From Polaribacter sp. SA4-12 (GTDB lineage Bacteria; Bacteroidota; Bacteroidia; Flavobacteriales; Flavobacteriaceae), in assembly GCF_002163675.1 (NCBI RefSeq), contig NZ_CP019334.1, positions 1,560,001 to 1,624,000 of the forward strand: a DNA stretch of 64,000 nt. Direction: 5' to 3'. Below are positions 34,435 through 46,149 of the stretch, one piece after another. Both the position numbers and the translations under genes were made by a program. Numbering within the stretch: position 1 is the first letter of the stretch; every line of letters begins with the position of its first letter. A model generated the notes under the pieces. That model was not told where the DNA came from and searched no databases. It saw only the letters and a list, made by a program, of their open reading frames with translations.

Positions 34435-35694
34435 TTAACTCCCCGTACTTAAACCCTCAGAATTAAAATCATTCGATTTTTGTTCTAAGAACTTATTCTT
34501 TAATGCCTGCATATCTTCACTTACTTTTCTATCTAAAATTTTAGCATAATGTTGGGTCGTTTTTAGTGATTTATGTCCTAACATTTTACTAACGGATTCT
34601 ATAGGTACACCGTTCGTTAAAGTGACCGTAGTAGCAAAAGTGTGACGTGCTAAATGAAAGGTGAGGTTTTTATTAATTTCACAAACATCTGCTATCTCTT
34701 TTAAATAAGCATTCATTTTTTGATTGCTTAAAACAGGTAATAAGAATTGACTTTGTACTACATCCGGATGCTCACTATACTTTTCTAAAATAGCTTCTGC
34801 AGTAATTAGCAACGGAATGTTACTTCTCGTGTTGGTCTTTGTTCTTTTGGTTTTTATCCATCGGTCTCCATCTATACCTATTACAATATCATTTTTGGAT
34901 AATTTTTTAACATCAGCATACGCCAATCCCGTGAAACAACTAAATATAAATATATCTTTAACTTGATCCAGTCGTTTAATGGCAAGTTCTTTTTCTACTA
35001 ATTTTTGAATCTCTTCTTTAGATAAGAATTCTCTATCTACAGTTTTAAGCCTTGCTTTCCAATTATAAAAAGGATCTTTACTAATCCAACCATTGGCATA
35101 AGCAATTCTGATTATCTTCTTAAAATTAGTGATGTACTTAATAGCTGTATTATGACTACAATTTCTTTCTGTCTTTAAATAATATTCAAAACCATGAATA
35201 AATTTATGATTCACATCTTTTATATTGATATCCTCTAAATTGTAATCTAATTTTATAAAAGCTTGTACATGTTTTTTTGCAGTCTTATACCTTTCAAGTG
35301 TTCCTGGAGCAAAATCTTTTCCGACTAATTTTTCCACTTGATTATTATGGTCCTGAAATATTATAAGAAGCATTTTTTGCCTTTCATCTTTACCACAAAA
35401 GATTTCTTTTATTCTAAGAGCAGTAATTTTTTTATTCTCCTCCACCAGCTTCTGATGTATTTTGTGAATCTTATTCGAAATATCATCTATATATCTATTT
35501 AGTTGTTGAGCTTCTGCCGAACCACCTTTTAGCTTACCTGCTGCCCCTACCCATTTATTTACATCTACTTTTTTTGAAATACTTAGCTCTGAACGTTTTC
35601 CATTTACCGTTATACGTAAGTATACGTTGGCTTTTCCGTTCTTATCAGCCTTACTACGCTTGATATAAAAGATGAAAGAAAATAAATTATTCAT
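34435..35694 (-). CDS. Tyrosine recombinase (element integrase)
   Basis: A 419-residue integrase with an N-terminal arm-binding domain (FYIKRSKADKNGKANVYLR), a SAM-like core-binding domain (about 110-205) and a catalytic domain. Visible active-site residues are HLARH (His347, Arg350), His374 in MLGHKS and nucleophile Tyr383 in TTQHYAK. The first catalytic Arg of canonical enzymes (TGxR) is replaced: FTGLA has Ala258 there, as in the IntDOT group, which also lacks this Arg. The gene starts directly beside an AGGTGTCA box and lies about 240 bp from tRNA-Ser, the probable insertion target. Confidence 0.92.
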   Translation of the reverse strand: MNNLFSFIFYIKRSKADKNGKANVYLRITVNGKRSELSISKKVDVNKWVGAAGKLKGGSAEAQQLNRYIDDISNKIHKIHQKLVEENKKITALRIKEIFCGKDERQKMLLIIFQDHNNQVEKLVGKDFAPGTLERYKTAKKHVQAFIKLDYNLEDINIKDVNHKFIHGFEYYLKTERNCSHNTAIKYITNFKKIIRIAYANGWISKDPFYNWKARLKTVDREFLSKEEIQKLVEKELAIKRLDQVKDIFIFSCFTGLAYADVKKLSKNDIVIGIDGDRWIKTKRTKTNTRSNIPLLITAEAILEKYSEHPDVVQSQFLLPVLSNQKMNAYLKEIADVCEINKNLTFHLARHTFATTVTLTNGVPIESVSKMLGHKSLKTTQHYAKILDRKVSEDMQALKNKFLEQKSNDFNSEGLSTGS

Positions 35695-35702
35695 AGGTGT
35701 CA
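35695..35702 (+). repeat. AGGTGTCA box next to the integrase start
   Basis: This octamer directly abuts the integrase start codon and recurs in both arms of the inverted repeat at 35783-35822. It is a possible integrase arm site or operator. Confidence 0.4.
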
Positions 35703-35782
35703 GTTATTAATTCGTAATAAATATACGAAAAATTAATTACTAAAACAAACCTAACTAACTAATCTACAACAAATTAAACCAA

Positions 35783-35822
35783 ATTAGGTGTCACTTTAAA
35801 AAACATAAAAGTGACACCTAAT
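35783..35822. repeat. Perfect 15-bp inverted repeat upstream of the integrase
   Basis: ATTAGGTGTCACTTT (35783-35797) pairs with AAAGTGACACCTAAT (35808-35822) across a 10-nt A-rich spacer. It contains the AGGTGTCA box in both orientations. It is a candidate recombinase-binding site at the element end, or a terminator. Confidence 0.6.
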
Positions 35823-35875
35823 TGGTCACCAAACTCTTGTATTTCGTTGCTTTTATATGATATTTGTGGAAAGTT

Positions 35876-35909
35876 AAAAAGCCCATAAACATAATGTTTA
35901 TGGGCTTTT
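35876..35909 (-). terminator. Rho-independent terminator of tRNA-Ser (bidirectional)
   Basis: GCCCATAAACAT (35881-35892) pairs with ATGTTTATGGGC (35894-35905), flanked by A-run and T-run on each side. It starts about 24 nt after the tRNA 3' end. A smaller AGAGAAT/ATTCTCT stem lies between them. Confidence 0.8.
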
Positions 35910-35932
35910 GGAGAGAATTGTGATTCTCTAAG

Positions 35933-36017
35933 CGGAGAAAGAGGGATTCGAACCCCCGGACCTGTTACAGTCAATAGTTTTCAAGACTACCGCATTCGAC
36001 CGCTCTGCCATTTCTCC
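35933..36017 (-). tRNA. tRNA-Ser (anticodon TGA)
   Basis: The acceptor arms GGAGAAA and TTTCTCC pair with discriminator G. There is a long variable arm typical of tRNA-Ser and the anticodon loop CTTGAAAA giving TGA. GGTTCGAATCC forms the T arm. CCA is not encoded. The 3' end faces the integrase gene. Confidence 0.95.
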
Positions 36018-36052
36018 AGTGTGTCTCATCAGGTATTCCCTGAATGCGGCTG

Positions 36053-36060
36053 CAAATATA
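36053..36060 (-). promoter_or_regulatory. Putative -7 box of tRNA-Ser
   Basis: TATATTTG on the minus strand fits TAnnTTTG and lies 36 bp before the tRNA 5' end. A TTTG at 36085-36088 is rather far (24-nt spacer) for the upstream element. Confidence 0.45.
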
Positions 36061-36230
36061 TAAAGGTTTTTTAGTTTATAAAAACAAAAAACGGTTTTTT
36101 TTTATTTTATTTTTGAATATAGTTATATACAATTCCTATCTTTCTAATAATCAACTACTATAGATAAATTAGACTTTTTAGAAATCATTACAAAACTGAT
36201 GTAATATAGATTTCTTGTATACTAGTTTAT

Positions 36231-36238
36231 TATATTTG
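36231..36238 (+). promoter_or_regulatory. Putative -7 box of aroC
   Basis: TATATTTG, an exact TAnnTTTG match, 27 bp upstream of the aroC start. No good upstream TTG at the preferred distance was found. Confidence 0.5.
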
Positions 36239-36264
36239 CGTTTATTATTCTAATTATATAATTT

Positions 36265-37329
36265 ATGTCGTTTAATTCTTTCGGAAATTTATTAAAAGTA
36301 ACAACGTATGGAGAATCTCATGGAACTGCTATTGGAGGAGTTATAGATGGTTTTCCTGCAGGATTGAAGCTAGACTTTGATGCTATACAAAATGAGTTAA
36401 ATAGACGTAAACCAGGGCAATCTAAAATTGTTACCCAACGTAAAGAACCAGATACTGTAGAATTTCTTTCTGGAATATTTGAAGGTAAAACAACAGGTAC
36501 TTCTATTGGTTTTATCATTAAAAATACAAATCAGAAATCGAAGGATTACAATCACAACACTAATGTTTATAGACCTTCTCATGCAGATTACACGTATGAT
36601 AAAAAGTTTGGAAATAGAGATTATAGAGGTGGAGGACGAAGTTCTGCTCGTGAAACTGCCAATTGGGTAGTTGCTGGTGCTTTAGCAAAACAATTGATTG
36701 CTAGCATGAAAATTAATGCATTTACATCTTCTGTAGGAGAAATATTTATAGATAAACCGTATCAAGATTTAGATTTTTCTAAAACTGAAAGTAATATTGT
36801 TCGTTGTCCTGATGAAGCTTCAGCAGAGAAAATGATCAATAAAATACAAGAAATAAGAAAAGCTGGTGATACAATTGGTGGTACAATTACTTGTGTTGCT
36901 CAAAACGTACCTGTAGGATTAGGAGAACCTATTTTTCATAAACTACATGCTCAATTAGGTAGCGCAATGTTATCAATAAATGCTGTAAAAGGTTTTGAAT
37001 TTGGAAGTGGATTTTGTGGTGCAAAAATGAAAGGTTCTGAACACAATGACATTTTTAATGAGGATGGTTCTACACAATCTAATTTATCTGGAGGTATTCA
37101 AGGTGGAATTAGTAATGGAATGGATATCTATTTTAGAGTCGCTTTTAAGCCAGTTGCAACCATTATGAGCTCTCAGCAAACAATTAATTCAGAAAATGAA
37201 ATTACAGAGATTACAGGTAAAGGAAGACATGATCCTTGTGTTGTACCAAGAGCTGTACCTATTGTAGAAGCGATGACCGCTTTGGTTTTAGCTGATTATT
37301 GGTTACTCAATAAAACAAGAACTATATAA
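36265..37329 (+). CDS. aroC: Chorismate synthase
   Basis: A 354-residue enzyme of the shikimate pathway that converts 5-enolpyruvylshikimate-3-phosphate to chorismate with reduced FMN. Family signatures are visible: [16 protein letters not shown] at the start (His19), [12 protein letters not shown] (121-132), and [18 protein letters not shown] near the end (His and Arg active-site residues). The length is standard for bacteria. It is monocistronic, divergent from tRNA-Ser, with its own promoter box and a strong terminator, and it marks the start of core-genome sequence after the integrative module. Confidence 0.98.
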   Translation: MSFNSFGNLLKVTTYGESHGTAIGGVIDGFPAGLKLDFDAIQNELNRRKPGQSKIVTQRKEPDTVEFLSGIFEGKTTGTSIGFIIKNTNQKSKDYNHNTNVYRPSHADYTYDKKFGNRDYRGGGRSSARETANWVVAGALAKQLIASMKINAFTSSVGEIFIDKPYQDLDFSKTESNIVRCPDEASAEKMINKIQEIRKAGDTIGGTITCVAQNVPVGLGEPIFHKLHAQLGSAMLSINAVKGFEFGSGFCGAKMKGSEHNDIFNEDGSTQSNLSGGIQGGISNGMDIYFRVAFKPVATIMSSQQTINSENEITEITGKGRHDPCVVPRAVPIVEAMTALVLADYWLLNKTRTI

Positions 37330-37340
37330 AAAATAAAAAA

Positions 37341-37370
37341 ATCCGAAACTATAAAGTTTCGGATTTTTTT
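37341..37370 (+). terminator. Rho-independent terminator of aroC
   Basis: ATCCGAAACT (37341-37350) pairs with AGTTTCGGAT (37355-37364) over an ATAA loop and is followed by a T-run. A preceding A-run lets it also serve the convergent DUF3467 gene. Confidence 0.9.
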
Positions 37371-37376
37371 ATGATA

Positions 37377-37688
37377 CTAAGCTTGACCTGTTGGTCCAAA
37401 ATTCATTGGAATTGGAGGTTGTTCATAATCTTTAATTTCTCCATGAGCTTGTTCAAACTTCCTAACATTATCTGCTAATGCTTGTGTTAATCTTTTTGCA
37501 TGCTGTGGAGTTAATATAATTCTCGATTTTACTTTTGCCTTCGGAACACCTGGCATAATATTAATAAAATCAACTATAAATTCTGACATTGAGTGATTTA
37601 TAATTGCCAAATTAGAATACGTTCCTTCAGCAATTTCTTGATCTAATTCAATATTTATTTGTCCTTCTTTGTTTTTATTTTCTTCCAT
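37377..37688 (-). CDS. DUF3467 family protein
   Basis: A 103-residue cytosolic protein of the DUF3467 family, recognised by YSNLAIINHSMSEFIVDFINIMPG and ILTPQHAKRLTQALADNV. Its role is not known. Members are small alpha/beta proteins, often found beside rpoC in Flavobacteriia, as here, suggesting old linkage but not necessarily shared function. It is separated from rpoC by a strong terminator, so it is probably transcribed on its own. Confidence 0.85.
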   Translation of the reverse strand: MEENKNKEGQINIELDQEIAEGTYSNLAIINHSMSEFIVDFINIMPGVPKAKVKSRIILTPQHAKRLTQALADNVRKFEQAHGEIKDYEQPPIPMNFGPTGQA

Positions 37689-37735
37689 AATTTATATTGT
37701 TCAATTCGATAATTGTTGAAATGTACAAAAAATAA

Positions 37736-37786
37736 AAAAGTTGAATTGAATAATGTAAATAAATTACAGTAAACAATTCAACTTTT
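37736..37786 (-). terminator. Rho-independent terminator of the rpoBC operon
   Basis: AAAAGTTGAATTG (37736-37748) pairs with CAATTCAACTTTT (37774-37786) with a 25-nt loop. On the minus strand a T-rich tail follows. It begins 28 bp after the rpoC stop. Confidence 0.75.
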
Positions 37787-37813
37787 AAAAATTTTAAACC
37801 AATAAACGTTTAT

Positions 37814-40800
37814 TTAGAAACTTTTTTCTATTTCGTCTTTAGGACCAACTAGAATTTTTTCATAAGCTCTCATACCTGTACCTGCTGGAATTCTCTTACC
37901 AACAATTACATTTTCTTTTAAGCCTTCTAATGTATCTATTTTACCACTTACAGCAGCCTCATTTAATACTTTTGTAGTCTCTTGGAAAGAAGCTGCAGAA
38001 ATAAATGATTTTGTTTGTAGTGATGCTCTTGTAATACCTTGTAAAACTTGTTCTGCAGTTGCCGGTTTAGCATCTCTTGCTTCAACTAAGTTTTGATCAT
38101 TTCTTCTTAATAAAGAATTTTCATCTCTTAATTGACGTGCAGAAATAATTTGACCTGCTACTAAGTTTTCAGAATCTCCAGAATCTTCAACAACTTTCAT
38201 TCCGTAGATAGCATCGTTGTCTTTGATAAAGTCAATTTTATGAACTAATTGATTCTCTAATAATAATGTATCACCAGAATCAATAATTTTAACTTTACGC
38301 ATCATTTGACGAACAACAACTTCGAAATGCTTGTCATTAATTTTCACACCCTGTAAACGATATACTTCTTGTATTTCATTTACTAAGTACATTTGTACTG
38401 CAGATGGTCCTTTAATTCTTAAAATATCCGAAGGAGTTGTTGCTCCATCTGATAAAGGCATACCAGCTTTAATAAAGTCATTTTCTTGAACTAAAATCTG
38501 GTTAGAAAGTTTAACTAAATACTTTCTGATATCTCCAGTTTTAGATTCAACAATAATCTCTCTATTACCACGTTTGATTTTCCCGAAAGAAACAACACCG
38601 TCAATCTCTGAAACAACAGATGGGTTAGAAGGATTACGTGCTTCGAATAATTCTGTTACACGTGGTAAACCTCCTGTAATATCTCCTGCCTTACCAGATT
38701 TTCTTGGTATTTTAACTAAAGTATGTCCAGTTTCTACTTTCTCTCCATCAGTTACCATTAAGTGTGCACCTACTGGTAAACTATATGAACGTAAAGCAAC
38801 ACCGTCTTTATCTTCTACAATTAAAGAAGCAATGATTTTCTTATTTTTAGAATCGATCATTACTTGTTCTCTAGAACCAGTTTGCTCATCAACTTCTACA
38901 GAGTAATTAATACCTTGTTGTAAGTTATCAAACTTAACTCTTCCTCCAAATTCAGAAACAATTACACCGTTAAATGGATCCCATTGAACAATTACATCTC
39001 CTTTTTTAATTGACTTTCTATCTTTATCAAAGATATGAGAACCATAAGGAAGAATATTTGTACTCTGAGTAATTCCTGATTTCTTATCTATAATTTTAAT
39101 TTCAGCAGTTCTAGATATTACGATATCAACTTCTTTACCATCATTGTCTTTTCCAACAACTGTACGTAAATCATCAATAACAACTTTACCTTCAAACTTT
39201 GCAATTAATTTATTTTCTTCAGAAATGTTACCTGCAACCCCACCAACGTGGAATGTACGTAATGTTAACTGTGTACCAGGCTCTCCAATAGATTGTGCAG
39301 CAATTACACCAACTGCTTCACCAATTTGTACTTTATTAAGAGTTGATAAACTTTGTCCGTAACATTTTGCACAAATACCTTTAGTAGACTCACATGTTAA
39401 TGCCGATCTTACTTGTAATTTATCAATTCCAGATTTCTCAACAGCCTCAGCTAATTGTGAAGTAATTGGTTGATTCGCTTCTATAATAAGCTCTTCAGTT
39501 AATGGATGATAAACATCTTGTAAAGAAATACGTCCTTCAATTCTATCTGATAAAGATTCTACAATCTCATCATTTTTCTTTAATGGAATAACATCTAAAC
39601 CTCTTAATGTACCACAATCTTCTTCGTTAATGATAACATCTTGAGAAACATCTACTAATCTACGAGTTAAGTAACCAGCATCTGCCGTTTTTAAAGCGGT
39701 ATCTGCAAGTCCTTTACGTGCACCGTGAGTAGAGATAAAGTATTCAAGAATTGATAAACCTTCCTTAAAGTTAGAAAGAATCGGATTCTCAATAATTTCT
39801 CCACCACCTGCTGTCGATTTTTTAGGTTTTGCCATTAATCCACGCATACCTGTTAACTGACGAATTTGCTCCTTAGAACCCCTTGCACCAGAATCAAGCA
39901 TCATGTATACTGAGTTAAAACCTTGTTGGTCTTCACGTAAACGTTTCATAGATAACTCAGTTAAATCGTTATTGGTTCTACCCCAAATATCAATTACCTG
40001 ATTATAACGCTCTTTTTGCGTTAACATACCCATGTTATAGTTTCCTACAATTGCATCTACCTCTATATTGGCTGCATCAATCATAGATTGTTTTTCTTTT
40101 GGAATAATAATATCCCCTAATGAGAAAGATAAACCACCTTGGAAGGCAAATTTATATCCCATATTTTTTATCTGATCTAAGAAATCTCCTGTTGTAGGAA
40201 TATCTGTAGCTTTTAAAATACCACCGATAATTCCACGTAAGTTTTTCTTAGTTAATACTTCGTTAATATAACCAGCTTTCGCAGGAACAACTTCATTAAA
40301 TAAAACTCTACCAACAGTAGTTTTTATAATTTTTCTAACTTGTTCTCCGTTTTCATCAACATCGTATGTTCTTACTTTAATTCCAGCATTTAAGTCTACC
40401 ATTTCTTCGTTAAAAGCAATAGTTACTTCTTCTGGTGAATAAAAAGTTAATCCTTCTCCTTTAATTGGTACTTCTGGAGTAGAAATTCTCTCTTTAGTCA
40501 TATAGTATAAACCAAGTACCATATCCTGAGAAGGTACAGTAACTGGAGCACCATTTGCAGGATTTAAGATATTATGAGAAGCTAACATTAATATTTGTGC
40601 TTCTAAAATAGCTTCTGGTCCTAATGGTAAGTGAACAGCCATTTGATCCCCATCAAAATCGGCATTAAAGGCAGAACATGCAAGTGGATGTAACTGTATT
40701 GCTTTCCCTTCAATTAATTTTGGTTGAAATGCTTGTATACCAAGTCTGTGTAAAGTTGGAGCCCTGTTTAATAAAACTGGATGACCTTTAATTACATTTT

Positions 40801-42088
40801 CTAAAATATCCCAAACAACTGGTTCTTTTCTATCTATTATTTTCTTTGCAGATTTAACTGTTTTTACAATTCCTCTTTCAATTAATTTTCTAATTACAAA
40901 AGGCTTGTAAAGTTCAGCTGCCATATCTTTTGGGATACCACATTCTGAAAGTCTTAATTCTGGTCCAACAACAATTACAGAACGAGCTGAATAATCAACA
41001 CGTTTTCCTAATAAATTCTGACGGAAACGTCCTTGTTTACCTTTTAATGAATCTGATAAAGATTTTAAGGGTCTATTAGATTCAGTTTTTACTGCTGATG
41101 ATTTACGTGTGTTATCAAATAAAGAATCTACAGATTCTTGTAACATACGTTTTTCATTACGTAAAATAACTTCTGGAGCTTTTATCTCAACTAATCTTTT
41201 TAAACGATTATTTCTGATAATAACTCTTCTGTATAAATCATTTAAATCAGACGTTGCAAAACGACCTCCATCTAATGGCACTAACGGTCTCAATTCTGGT
41301 GGAATAACCGGAACTGCTTTCATTATCATCCATTCTGGATTGTTTTCTCTATTCTTTTGAGAATCTCTAAATGCTTCAACAACATTTAAACGTTTTAAAG
41401 CTTCAGTTTTACGTTGTTTAGACGTTTCTGTATTTGCTTTATGTCTTAATTCAAAAGATAATTTTTCTAAATCTATACGTGCTAATAAATCAATTAGACA
41501 CTCTGCTCCCATTTTAGCGATAAACTTGTTTGGGTCAGTATCGTCTAAGTATTGGTTGTCTTGAGGTAACTCGTCAGCAATATCTAAATATTCTTCTTCA
41601 GTTAAGAAATCCATTTTTTGTAATGGCTCCCCTTCAACATTCTTTGCAATACCTGGCTGAATTACTACATAACGTTCGTAGTAAATAATCATATCTAACT
41701 TCTTAGATGGTAAACCTAAAAGGTATCCCATTTTGTTAGGTAATGATCTAAAGTACCAAATATGAGCAACTGGTACCACTAAATTAATGTGACCAACTCT
41801 ATCTCTACGTACTTTCTTTTCAGTAACTTCTACACCACATCTATCACAAACGATACCTTTGTAGCGAATTCTTTTGTACTTTCCACAAGCACATTCATAA
41901 TCCTTGACAGGACCAAAAATACGCTCACAAAATAAACCATCTCTTTCTGGTTTGTGCGTACGGTAATTTATTGTTTCTGGTTTTAAAACTTCACCTTTAG
42001 AGATTTCTAAAATAGCTTCTGGTGATGATAAACCAATTGAGATTTTATTAAACTTTTTTACAGTGTACTTTTCTTGTTTTCTTGCCAT
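37814..42088 (-). CDS. rpoC: DNA-directed RNA polymerase subunit beta'
   Basis: The 1424-residue catalytic subunit of RNA polymerase. The N-terminal zinc site is seen (Cys66 and Cys68 in CACGKYKR, Cys81 and Cys84 in CDRCG), and the Mg-binding NADFDGD has Asp477, Asp479 and Asp481. The second zinc cluster ([13 protein letters not shown]), trigger loop region and C-terminal domain are all intact. Length is normal for Bacteroidota. It is the last gene of the rpl-rpoBC cluster, about 100 bp downstream of rpoB, with an intervening hairpin. Confidence 0.99.
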   Translation of the reverse strand: MARKQEKYTVKKFNKISIGLSSPEAILEISKGEVLKPETINYRTHKPERDGLFCERIFGPVKDYECACGKYKRIRYKGIVCDRCGVEVTEKKVRRDRVGHINLVVPVAHIWYFRSLPNKMGYLLGLPSKKLDMIIYYERYVVIQPGIAKNVEGEPLQKMDFLTEEEYLDIADELPQDNQYLDDTDPNKFIAKMGAECLIDLLARIDLEKLSFELRHKANTETSKQRKTEALKRLNVVEAFRDSQKNRENNPEWMIMKAVPVIPPELRPLVPLDGGRFATSDLNDLYRRVIIRNNRLKRLVEIKAPEVILRNEKRMLQESVDSLFDNTRKSSAVKTESNRPLKSLSDSLKGKQGRFRQNLLGKRVDYSARSVIVVGPELRLSECGIPKDMAAELYKPFVIRKLIERGIVKTVKSAKKIIDRKEPVVWDILENVIKGHPVLLNRAPTLHRLGIQAFQPKLIEGKAIQLHPLACSAFNADFDGDQMAVHLPLGPEAILEAQILMLASHNILNPANGAPVTVPSQDMVLGLYYMTKERISTPEVPIKGEGLTFYSPEEVTIAFNEEMVDLNAGIKVRTYDVDENGEQVRKIIKTTVGRVLFNEVVPAKAGYINEVLTKKNLRGIIGGILKATDIPTTGDFLDQIKNMGYKFAFQGGLSFSLGDIIIPKEKQSMIDAANIEVDAIVGNYNMGMLTQKERYNQVIDIWGRTNNDLTELSMKRLREDQQGFNSVYMMLDSGARGSKEQIRQLTGMRGLMAKPKKSTAGGGEIIENPILSNFKEGLSILEYFISTHGARKGLADTALKTADAGYLTRRLVDVSQDVIINEEDCGTLRGLDVIPLKKNDEIVESLSDRIEGRISLQDVYHPLTEELIIEANQPITSQLAEAVEKSGIDKLQVRSALTCESTKGICAKCYGQSLSTLNKVQIGEAVGVIAAQSIGEPGTQLTLRTFHVGGVAGNISEENKLIAKFEGKVVIDDLRTVVGKDNDGKEVDIVISRTAEIKIIDKKSGITQSTNILPYGSHIFDKDRKSIKKGDVIVQWDPFNGVIVSEFGGRVKFDNLQQGINYSVEVDEQTGSREQVMIDSKNKKIIASLIVEDKDGVALRSYSLPVGAHLMVTDGEKVETGHTLVKIPRKSGKAGDITGGLPRVTELFEARNPSNPSVVSEIDGVVSFGKIKRGNREIIVESKTGDIRKYLVKLSNQILVQENDFIKAGMPLSDGATTPSDILRIKGPSAVQMYLVNEIQEVYRLQGVKINDKHFEVVVRQMMRKVKIIDSGDTLLLENQLVHKIDFIKDNDAIYGMKVVEDSGDSENLVAGQIISARQLRDENSLLRRNDQNLVEARDAKPATAEQVLQGITRASLQTKSFISAASFQETTKVLNEAAVSGKIDTLEGLKENVIVGKRIPAGTGMRAYEKILVGPKDEIEKSF

Positions 42089-42148
42089 GTTGATGGATTC
42101 GAATTAAAATTGTAAAAATGGCCTCAATGAGACTTATAAATAAATGAT

Positions 42149-42181
42149 TACAAGAAGTAGATTAAAAACCTACTTCTTGTA
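42149..42181 (-). terminator. Perfect 12-bp hairpin between rpoB and rpoC
   Basis: TACAAGAAGTAG (42149-42160) and CTACTTCTTGTA (42170-42181) pair over a 9-nt loop, 10 nt after the rpoB stop. There is no clear U-tract, so a processing site or partial terminator is more likely than a full stop. Confidence 0.5.
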
Positions 42182-42190
42182 TCAATTTTG

Positions 42191-45100
42191 TTATTCTTCT
42201 AATCTAACGTCTAAACCTAAACCTTTAAGTTCATGCATTAATACGTTAAATGATTCTGGTAAACCTGGTTCTGGCATAGCTTCACCTTTAACAATACTTT
42301 CGTATGTTTTAGCTCTACCCATAACATCATCCGATTTTACAGTTAAGATTTCTCTTAAGATACTAGATGCACCATATGCCTCTAATGCCCAAACTTCCAT
42401 CTCTCCAAAACGTTGACCACCAAACTGAGCTTTACCTCCTAATGGTTGTTGTGTAATTAATGAATAAGGTCCAATAGAACGCGCATGCATTTTATCTTCA
42501 ATCATGTGTCCTAACTTAATCATATAGATGATACCAACTGTTGCTGGTTGATCGAAACGTTTTCCTGTTCCACCATCATATAAATAAGTATGTCCAAATC
42601 TTGGTACACCTGCATCATCTGTAATCTCATTAATCTGATCTAAAGATGCTCCATCAAAAATTGGTGTTGCATATTTAGTTCCTAATTTTTGACCTGCCCA
42701 ACCAAGAACAGTTTCATAAATCTGACCAATATTCATACGAGAAGGTACACCTAATGGATTTAACACGATATCTACTGGAGTTCCGTCTTCTAAGAAAGGC
42801 ATATCTTCCGCTCTAACAATACGAGCAACAATACCTTTATTTCCGTGACGACCTGCCATTTTATCACCAACTTTTAATTTACGTTTCTTAGCGATGTAAA
42901 CTTTAGCTAATTTTAAAATTCCTGCTGGTAATTCATCACCTACAGAGATCGTAAACTTTTGACGACGTAATGAACCTTGTAAATCATTAACTTTAATTTT
43001 GTAATTGTGAACTAATTCACCTACAGAACTATTTAATTCTTTATCTGTTGTCCAAGAACCTGTTAAATGCACATAATCGTCAACAGAATTTAACATTTTA
43101 AGTGTATATTTTTTACCTTTTGGTAAAACTTCTTCACCTAAATCATTATAAACACCTTGTGATGTTTTTCCACTGATTAGTGTAAATAATTTATCTATTA
43201 AAACATCTTTTAAGCTTTCAAACTTAGAAACAAAAGAAGATTCTAAAGTAGCAACTGCTTCCTTATCTCTTAATCTCTTATTCTTATCTTTAACAGCTCT
43301 TTTGAATAATTTTTTATCAATTACTACACCTCTTAATGATGGAGAAGCTTTTAATGATGCATCTTTTACATCACCTGCTTTATCACCAAAAATGGCACGT
43401 AATAATTTTTCTTCTGGAGTTGGATCAGATTCTCCTTTTGGTGTAATTTTACCAATTAAGATATCACCAGGATTCACTTCTGCTCCAATTCTAATCATTC
43501 CATTTTCATCTAAATCTTTTGTAGCTTCTTCAGAAACGTTAGGAATATCATTAGTTAACTCTTCAGTTCCTAATTTTGTATCTCTAACATCTAAAGAATA
43601 CTCATCGATATGAATAGATGTAAATATATCTTCACGAACTACTTTTTCCGAAATTACAATTGCATCCTCAAAGTTATACCCTTTCCAAGGCATAAAGGCT
43701 ACTTTCATATTTCTTCCTAAAGCTAGCTCACCTTTTTGTGTTGCATAACCTTCACAAAGAACTTGTCCTTCACTAACTCTATCACCTCTTTCTATAATTG
43801 GCTTTAAGTTAATGTTTGTTCCTTGATTTGTTTTTCTAAATTTAATTAAGTTGTAAGAAACTTCATCCGATTCAAAACTTACAAGTTTTTCTTCATCAGT
43901 TCTATCATACTTAATAGTAATTTTATTTGCATCTACATAAGTAACTTCTCCAGCTCCTTCTGCATTGATTAAAATACGAGAATCTTTTGCAACTCTACGT
44001 TCTAAACCTGTACCTACAATTGGAGATTCTGGTCTTAACAACGGAACTGCTTGACGCATCATATTCGATCCCATTAATGCACGATTGGCATCATCATGTT
44101 CTAAGAAAGGAATTAAAGATGCAGATATTGATGCAATTTGATTTGGAGCAACGTCCATCAAATTAATCTCACTTGGTGAAACTACAGGAAAATCTCCTTC
44201 TTCACGCGCAATAACTCTATCTAAAACAATAGTACCATCTTCTTTTAACTCTAAATTAGATTGGGCAGTTTTCATACCTTCTTCTTCTTCAGCACTTAAA
44301 TAAATAGGCTCTTCTGTAGAAACAATACCATTTTCAACTTTTCTATATGGAGTTTCAATAAATCCTAAGTTATTCACTTTCGCAAAAACTGCTAAAGATG
44401 AAATCAAACCAATATTTGGTCCCTCAGGAGTCTCAATAGGACATAAACGACCATAATGAGTATAGTGAACATCACGAACCTCGAAACCAGCTCTTTCTCT
44501 TGATAAACCACCAGGTCCAAGTGCAGATAATCTACGCTTGTGAGTAATCTCTGCTAATGGATTCGTTTGATCCATAAACTGAGATAACTGATTCGTACCA
44601 AAGAACGAGTTAATTACAGATGATAATGTTTTTGCATTAATCAAATCGATAGGTGTAAATACCTCGTTATCACGTACATTCATACGCTCACGAATTGTTC
44701 TAGCCATACGAGCTAAACCAACACCAAACTGACCTGCTAATTGCTCACCAACAGTTCTTACACGTCTGTTAGATAAGTGATCAATATCATCAACTTCTGC
44801 TTTAGAGTTGATTAACTCAATTAAATATTTAATAATAGTTATAATATCTAATTTTGTTAATACCTTTTGATCAATAGGCTCATTTAATTGAAGTTTAGTG
44901 TTCATTCTAAAACGACCAACTTCTCCTAAATTATATCTTTGTTCAGAAAAGAACAATTTGTCAATAATACCTCTCGCAGTTTCTTCATCTGGCGGTTCAG
45001 CATTACGTAATTGTCTATAGATATGTTCTACTGCTTCTTTTTCTGAATTAGTAGGATCTTTCTGTAAAGTATTATGAATAATAGCGTAATCTGCCATATC

Positions 45101-46000
45101 GTTGTCTTCTTTATGAAGTAAAACGGTTTTAGCACCTGCTTCTATTATTTCATCAATATGTTCTTTATCTAAAATTGTATCACGATCAAAAATAATTTCA
45201 TTTCTTTCGATTGATACAACTTCACCAGTATCTTCATCAACAAAATCTTCATGCCAGGTTTTTAAAACTCTAGCTGCTAATTTGCGACCCAATACTTTTT
45301 TTAATCCAGCTTTAGAAACTTTAACTTCTTCTGCAAGGTCAAAAATCTCTAAAATATCTTTATCTCTTTCAAAACCTATAGCTCTGAATAATGTTGTTAC
45401 TGGTAATTTTTTCTTTCTATCAATATAAGCATACATTACTTGATTGATATCGGTAGCAAATTCTATCCAAGAACCTTTAAAAGGAATTACTCTTGCTGAA
45501 TATAATTTTGTACCATTTGCATGGAAAGATTGTCCAAAGAATACACCTGGTGATCTGTGTAACTGAGAAACTACAACACGTTCTGCACCATTAATTACAA
45601 AGGTACCAGAATTTGTCATATAAGGAATTGTTCCAAGATAAACATCTTGAACAATAGTTTCGAAATCTTCATGCTCCGGATCCGTACAATACAGCTTTAG
45701 ACGTGCTTTTAAAGGCACACTGTGTGTAAGACCTCTCTCGATACATTCTTGTATAGAATATCTTGGTGGATCTACAAAGTAGTCTAAGAATTCTAATACA
45801 AATTGATTTCTTGTATCTGTAATTGGAAAGTTATCCATGAAGGTTTTGTACAAACCTTCTTCACCTCTTTCTTCTGCTTTTGTTTGAAGTTGGAAAAAAT
45901 CTTGGAAAGATTTTACCTGAATATCCAAAAAGTCTGGATACTCCTTAATCATTTTAGAAGTGGCGAAGTTGATTCTTTCAGTAGTGTTTTTCGTTGCCAA
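42191..46000 (-). CDS. rpoB: DNA-directed RNA polymerase subunit beta
   Basis: The 1269-residue beta subunit. The rifampicin region is recognisable around [39 protein letters not shown] (given as family context, with the expected Gln, Asp, His and Ser residues). [12 protein letters not shown], the conserved catalytic-centre block, and the C-terminal [11 protein letters not shown] switch region are present. It shows no truncation. It is co-directional with rplL upstream and rpoC downstream in the classical order. Confidence 0.99.
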   Translation of the reverse strand: MATKNTTERINFATSKMIKEYPDFLDIQVKSFQDFFQLQTKAEERGEEGLYKTFMDNFPITDTRNQFVLEFLDYFVDPPRYSIQECIERGLTHSVPLKARLKLYCTDPEHEDFETIVQDVYLGTIPYMTNSGTFVINGAERVVVSQLHRSPGVFFGQSFHANGTKLYSARVIPFKGSWIEFATDINQVMYAYIDRKKKLPVTTLFRAIGFERDKDILEIFDLAEEVKVSKAGLKKVLGRKLAARVLKTWHEDFVDEDTGEVVSIERNEIIFDRDTILDKEHIDEIIEAGAKTVLLHKEDNDMADYAIIHNTLQKDPTNSEKEAVEHIYRQLRNAEPPDEETARGIIDKLFFSEQRYNLGEVGRFRMNTKLQLNEPIDQKVLTKLDIITIIKYLIELINSKAEVDDIDHLSNRRVRTVGEQLAGQFGVGLARMARTIRERMNVRDNEVFTPIDLINAKTLSSVINSFFGTNQLSQFMDQTNPLAEITHKRRLSALGPGGLSRERAGFEVRDVHYTHYGRLCPIETPEGPNIGLISSLAVFAKVNNLGFIETPYRKVENGIVSTEEPIYLSAEEEEGMKTAQSNLELKEDGTIVLDRVIAREEGDFPVVSPSEINLMDVAPNQIASISASLIPFLEHDDANRALMGSNMMRQAVPLLRPESPIVGTGLERRVAKDSRILINAEGAGEVTYVDANKITIKYDRTDEEKLVSFESDEVSYNLIKFRKTNQGTNINLKPIIERGDRVSEGQVLCEGYATQKGELALGRNMKVAFMPWKGYNFEDAIVISEKVVREDIFTSIHIDEYSLDVRDTKLGTEELTNDIPNVSEEATKDLDENGMIRIGAEVNPGDILIGKITPKGESDPTPEEKLLRAIFGDKAGDVKDASLKASPSLRGVVIDKKLFKRAVKDKNKRLRDKEAVATLESSFVSKFESLKDVLIDKLFTLISGKTSQGVYNDLGEEVLPKGKKYTLKMLNSVDDYVHLTGSWTTDKELNSSVGELVHNYKIKVNDLQGSLRRQKFTISVGDELPAGILKLAKVYIAKKRKLKVGDKMAGRHGNKGIVARIVRAEDMPFLEDGTPVDIVLNPLGVPSRMNIGQIYETVLGWAGQKLGTKYATPIFDGASLDQINEITDDAGVPRFGHTYLYDGGTGKRFDQPATVGIIYMIKLGHMIEDKMHARSIGPYSLITQQPLGGKAQFGGQRFGEMEVWALEAYGASSILREILTVKSDDVMGRAKTYESIVKGEAMPEPGLPESFNVLMHELKGLGLDVRLEE

Positions 46001-46061
46001 AAGAGAATATTTTTTTGATTAAAATCTGAATAAAAATAAAAAACGAATATATACACAAAAT

Positions 46062-46136
46062 GGTTTAGGCCTAAAAACGATAGTTCCTAGTACCTAAACC
46101 TAAATTTGTTTTCTCGTATTTCGATTAACTCGAAAT
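46062..46136 (-). promoter_or_regulatory. Two hairpins between rplL and rpoB
   Basis: GGTTTAGG (46062-46069) pairs with CCTAAACC (46093-46100), and ATTTCGA (46118-46124) with TCGAAAT (46130-46136). In E. coli this gap holds an attenuator and an RNase III site that set the ribosomal-protein to polymerase ratio. A similar role here is inference. Confidence 0.4.
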
Positions 46137-46149
46137 CGAGAGTAATATC

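Noticed and set aside
35774..35974. A 66-codon frame across tRNA-Ser ([12 protein letters not shown])
   Set aside because: It translates the tRNA 3' half and its terminator, and is a common artefact.
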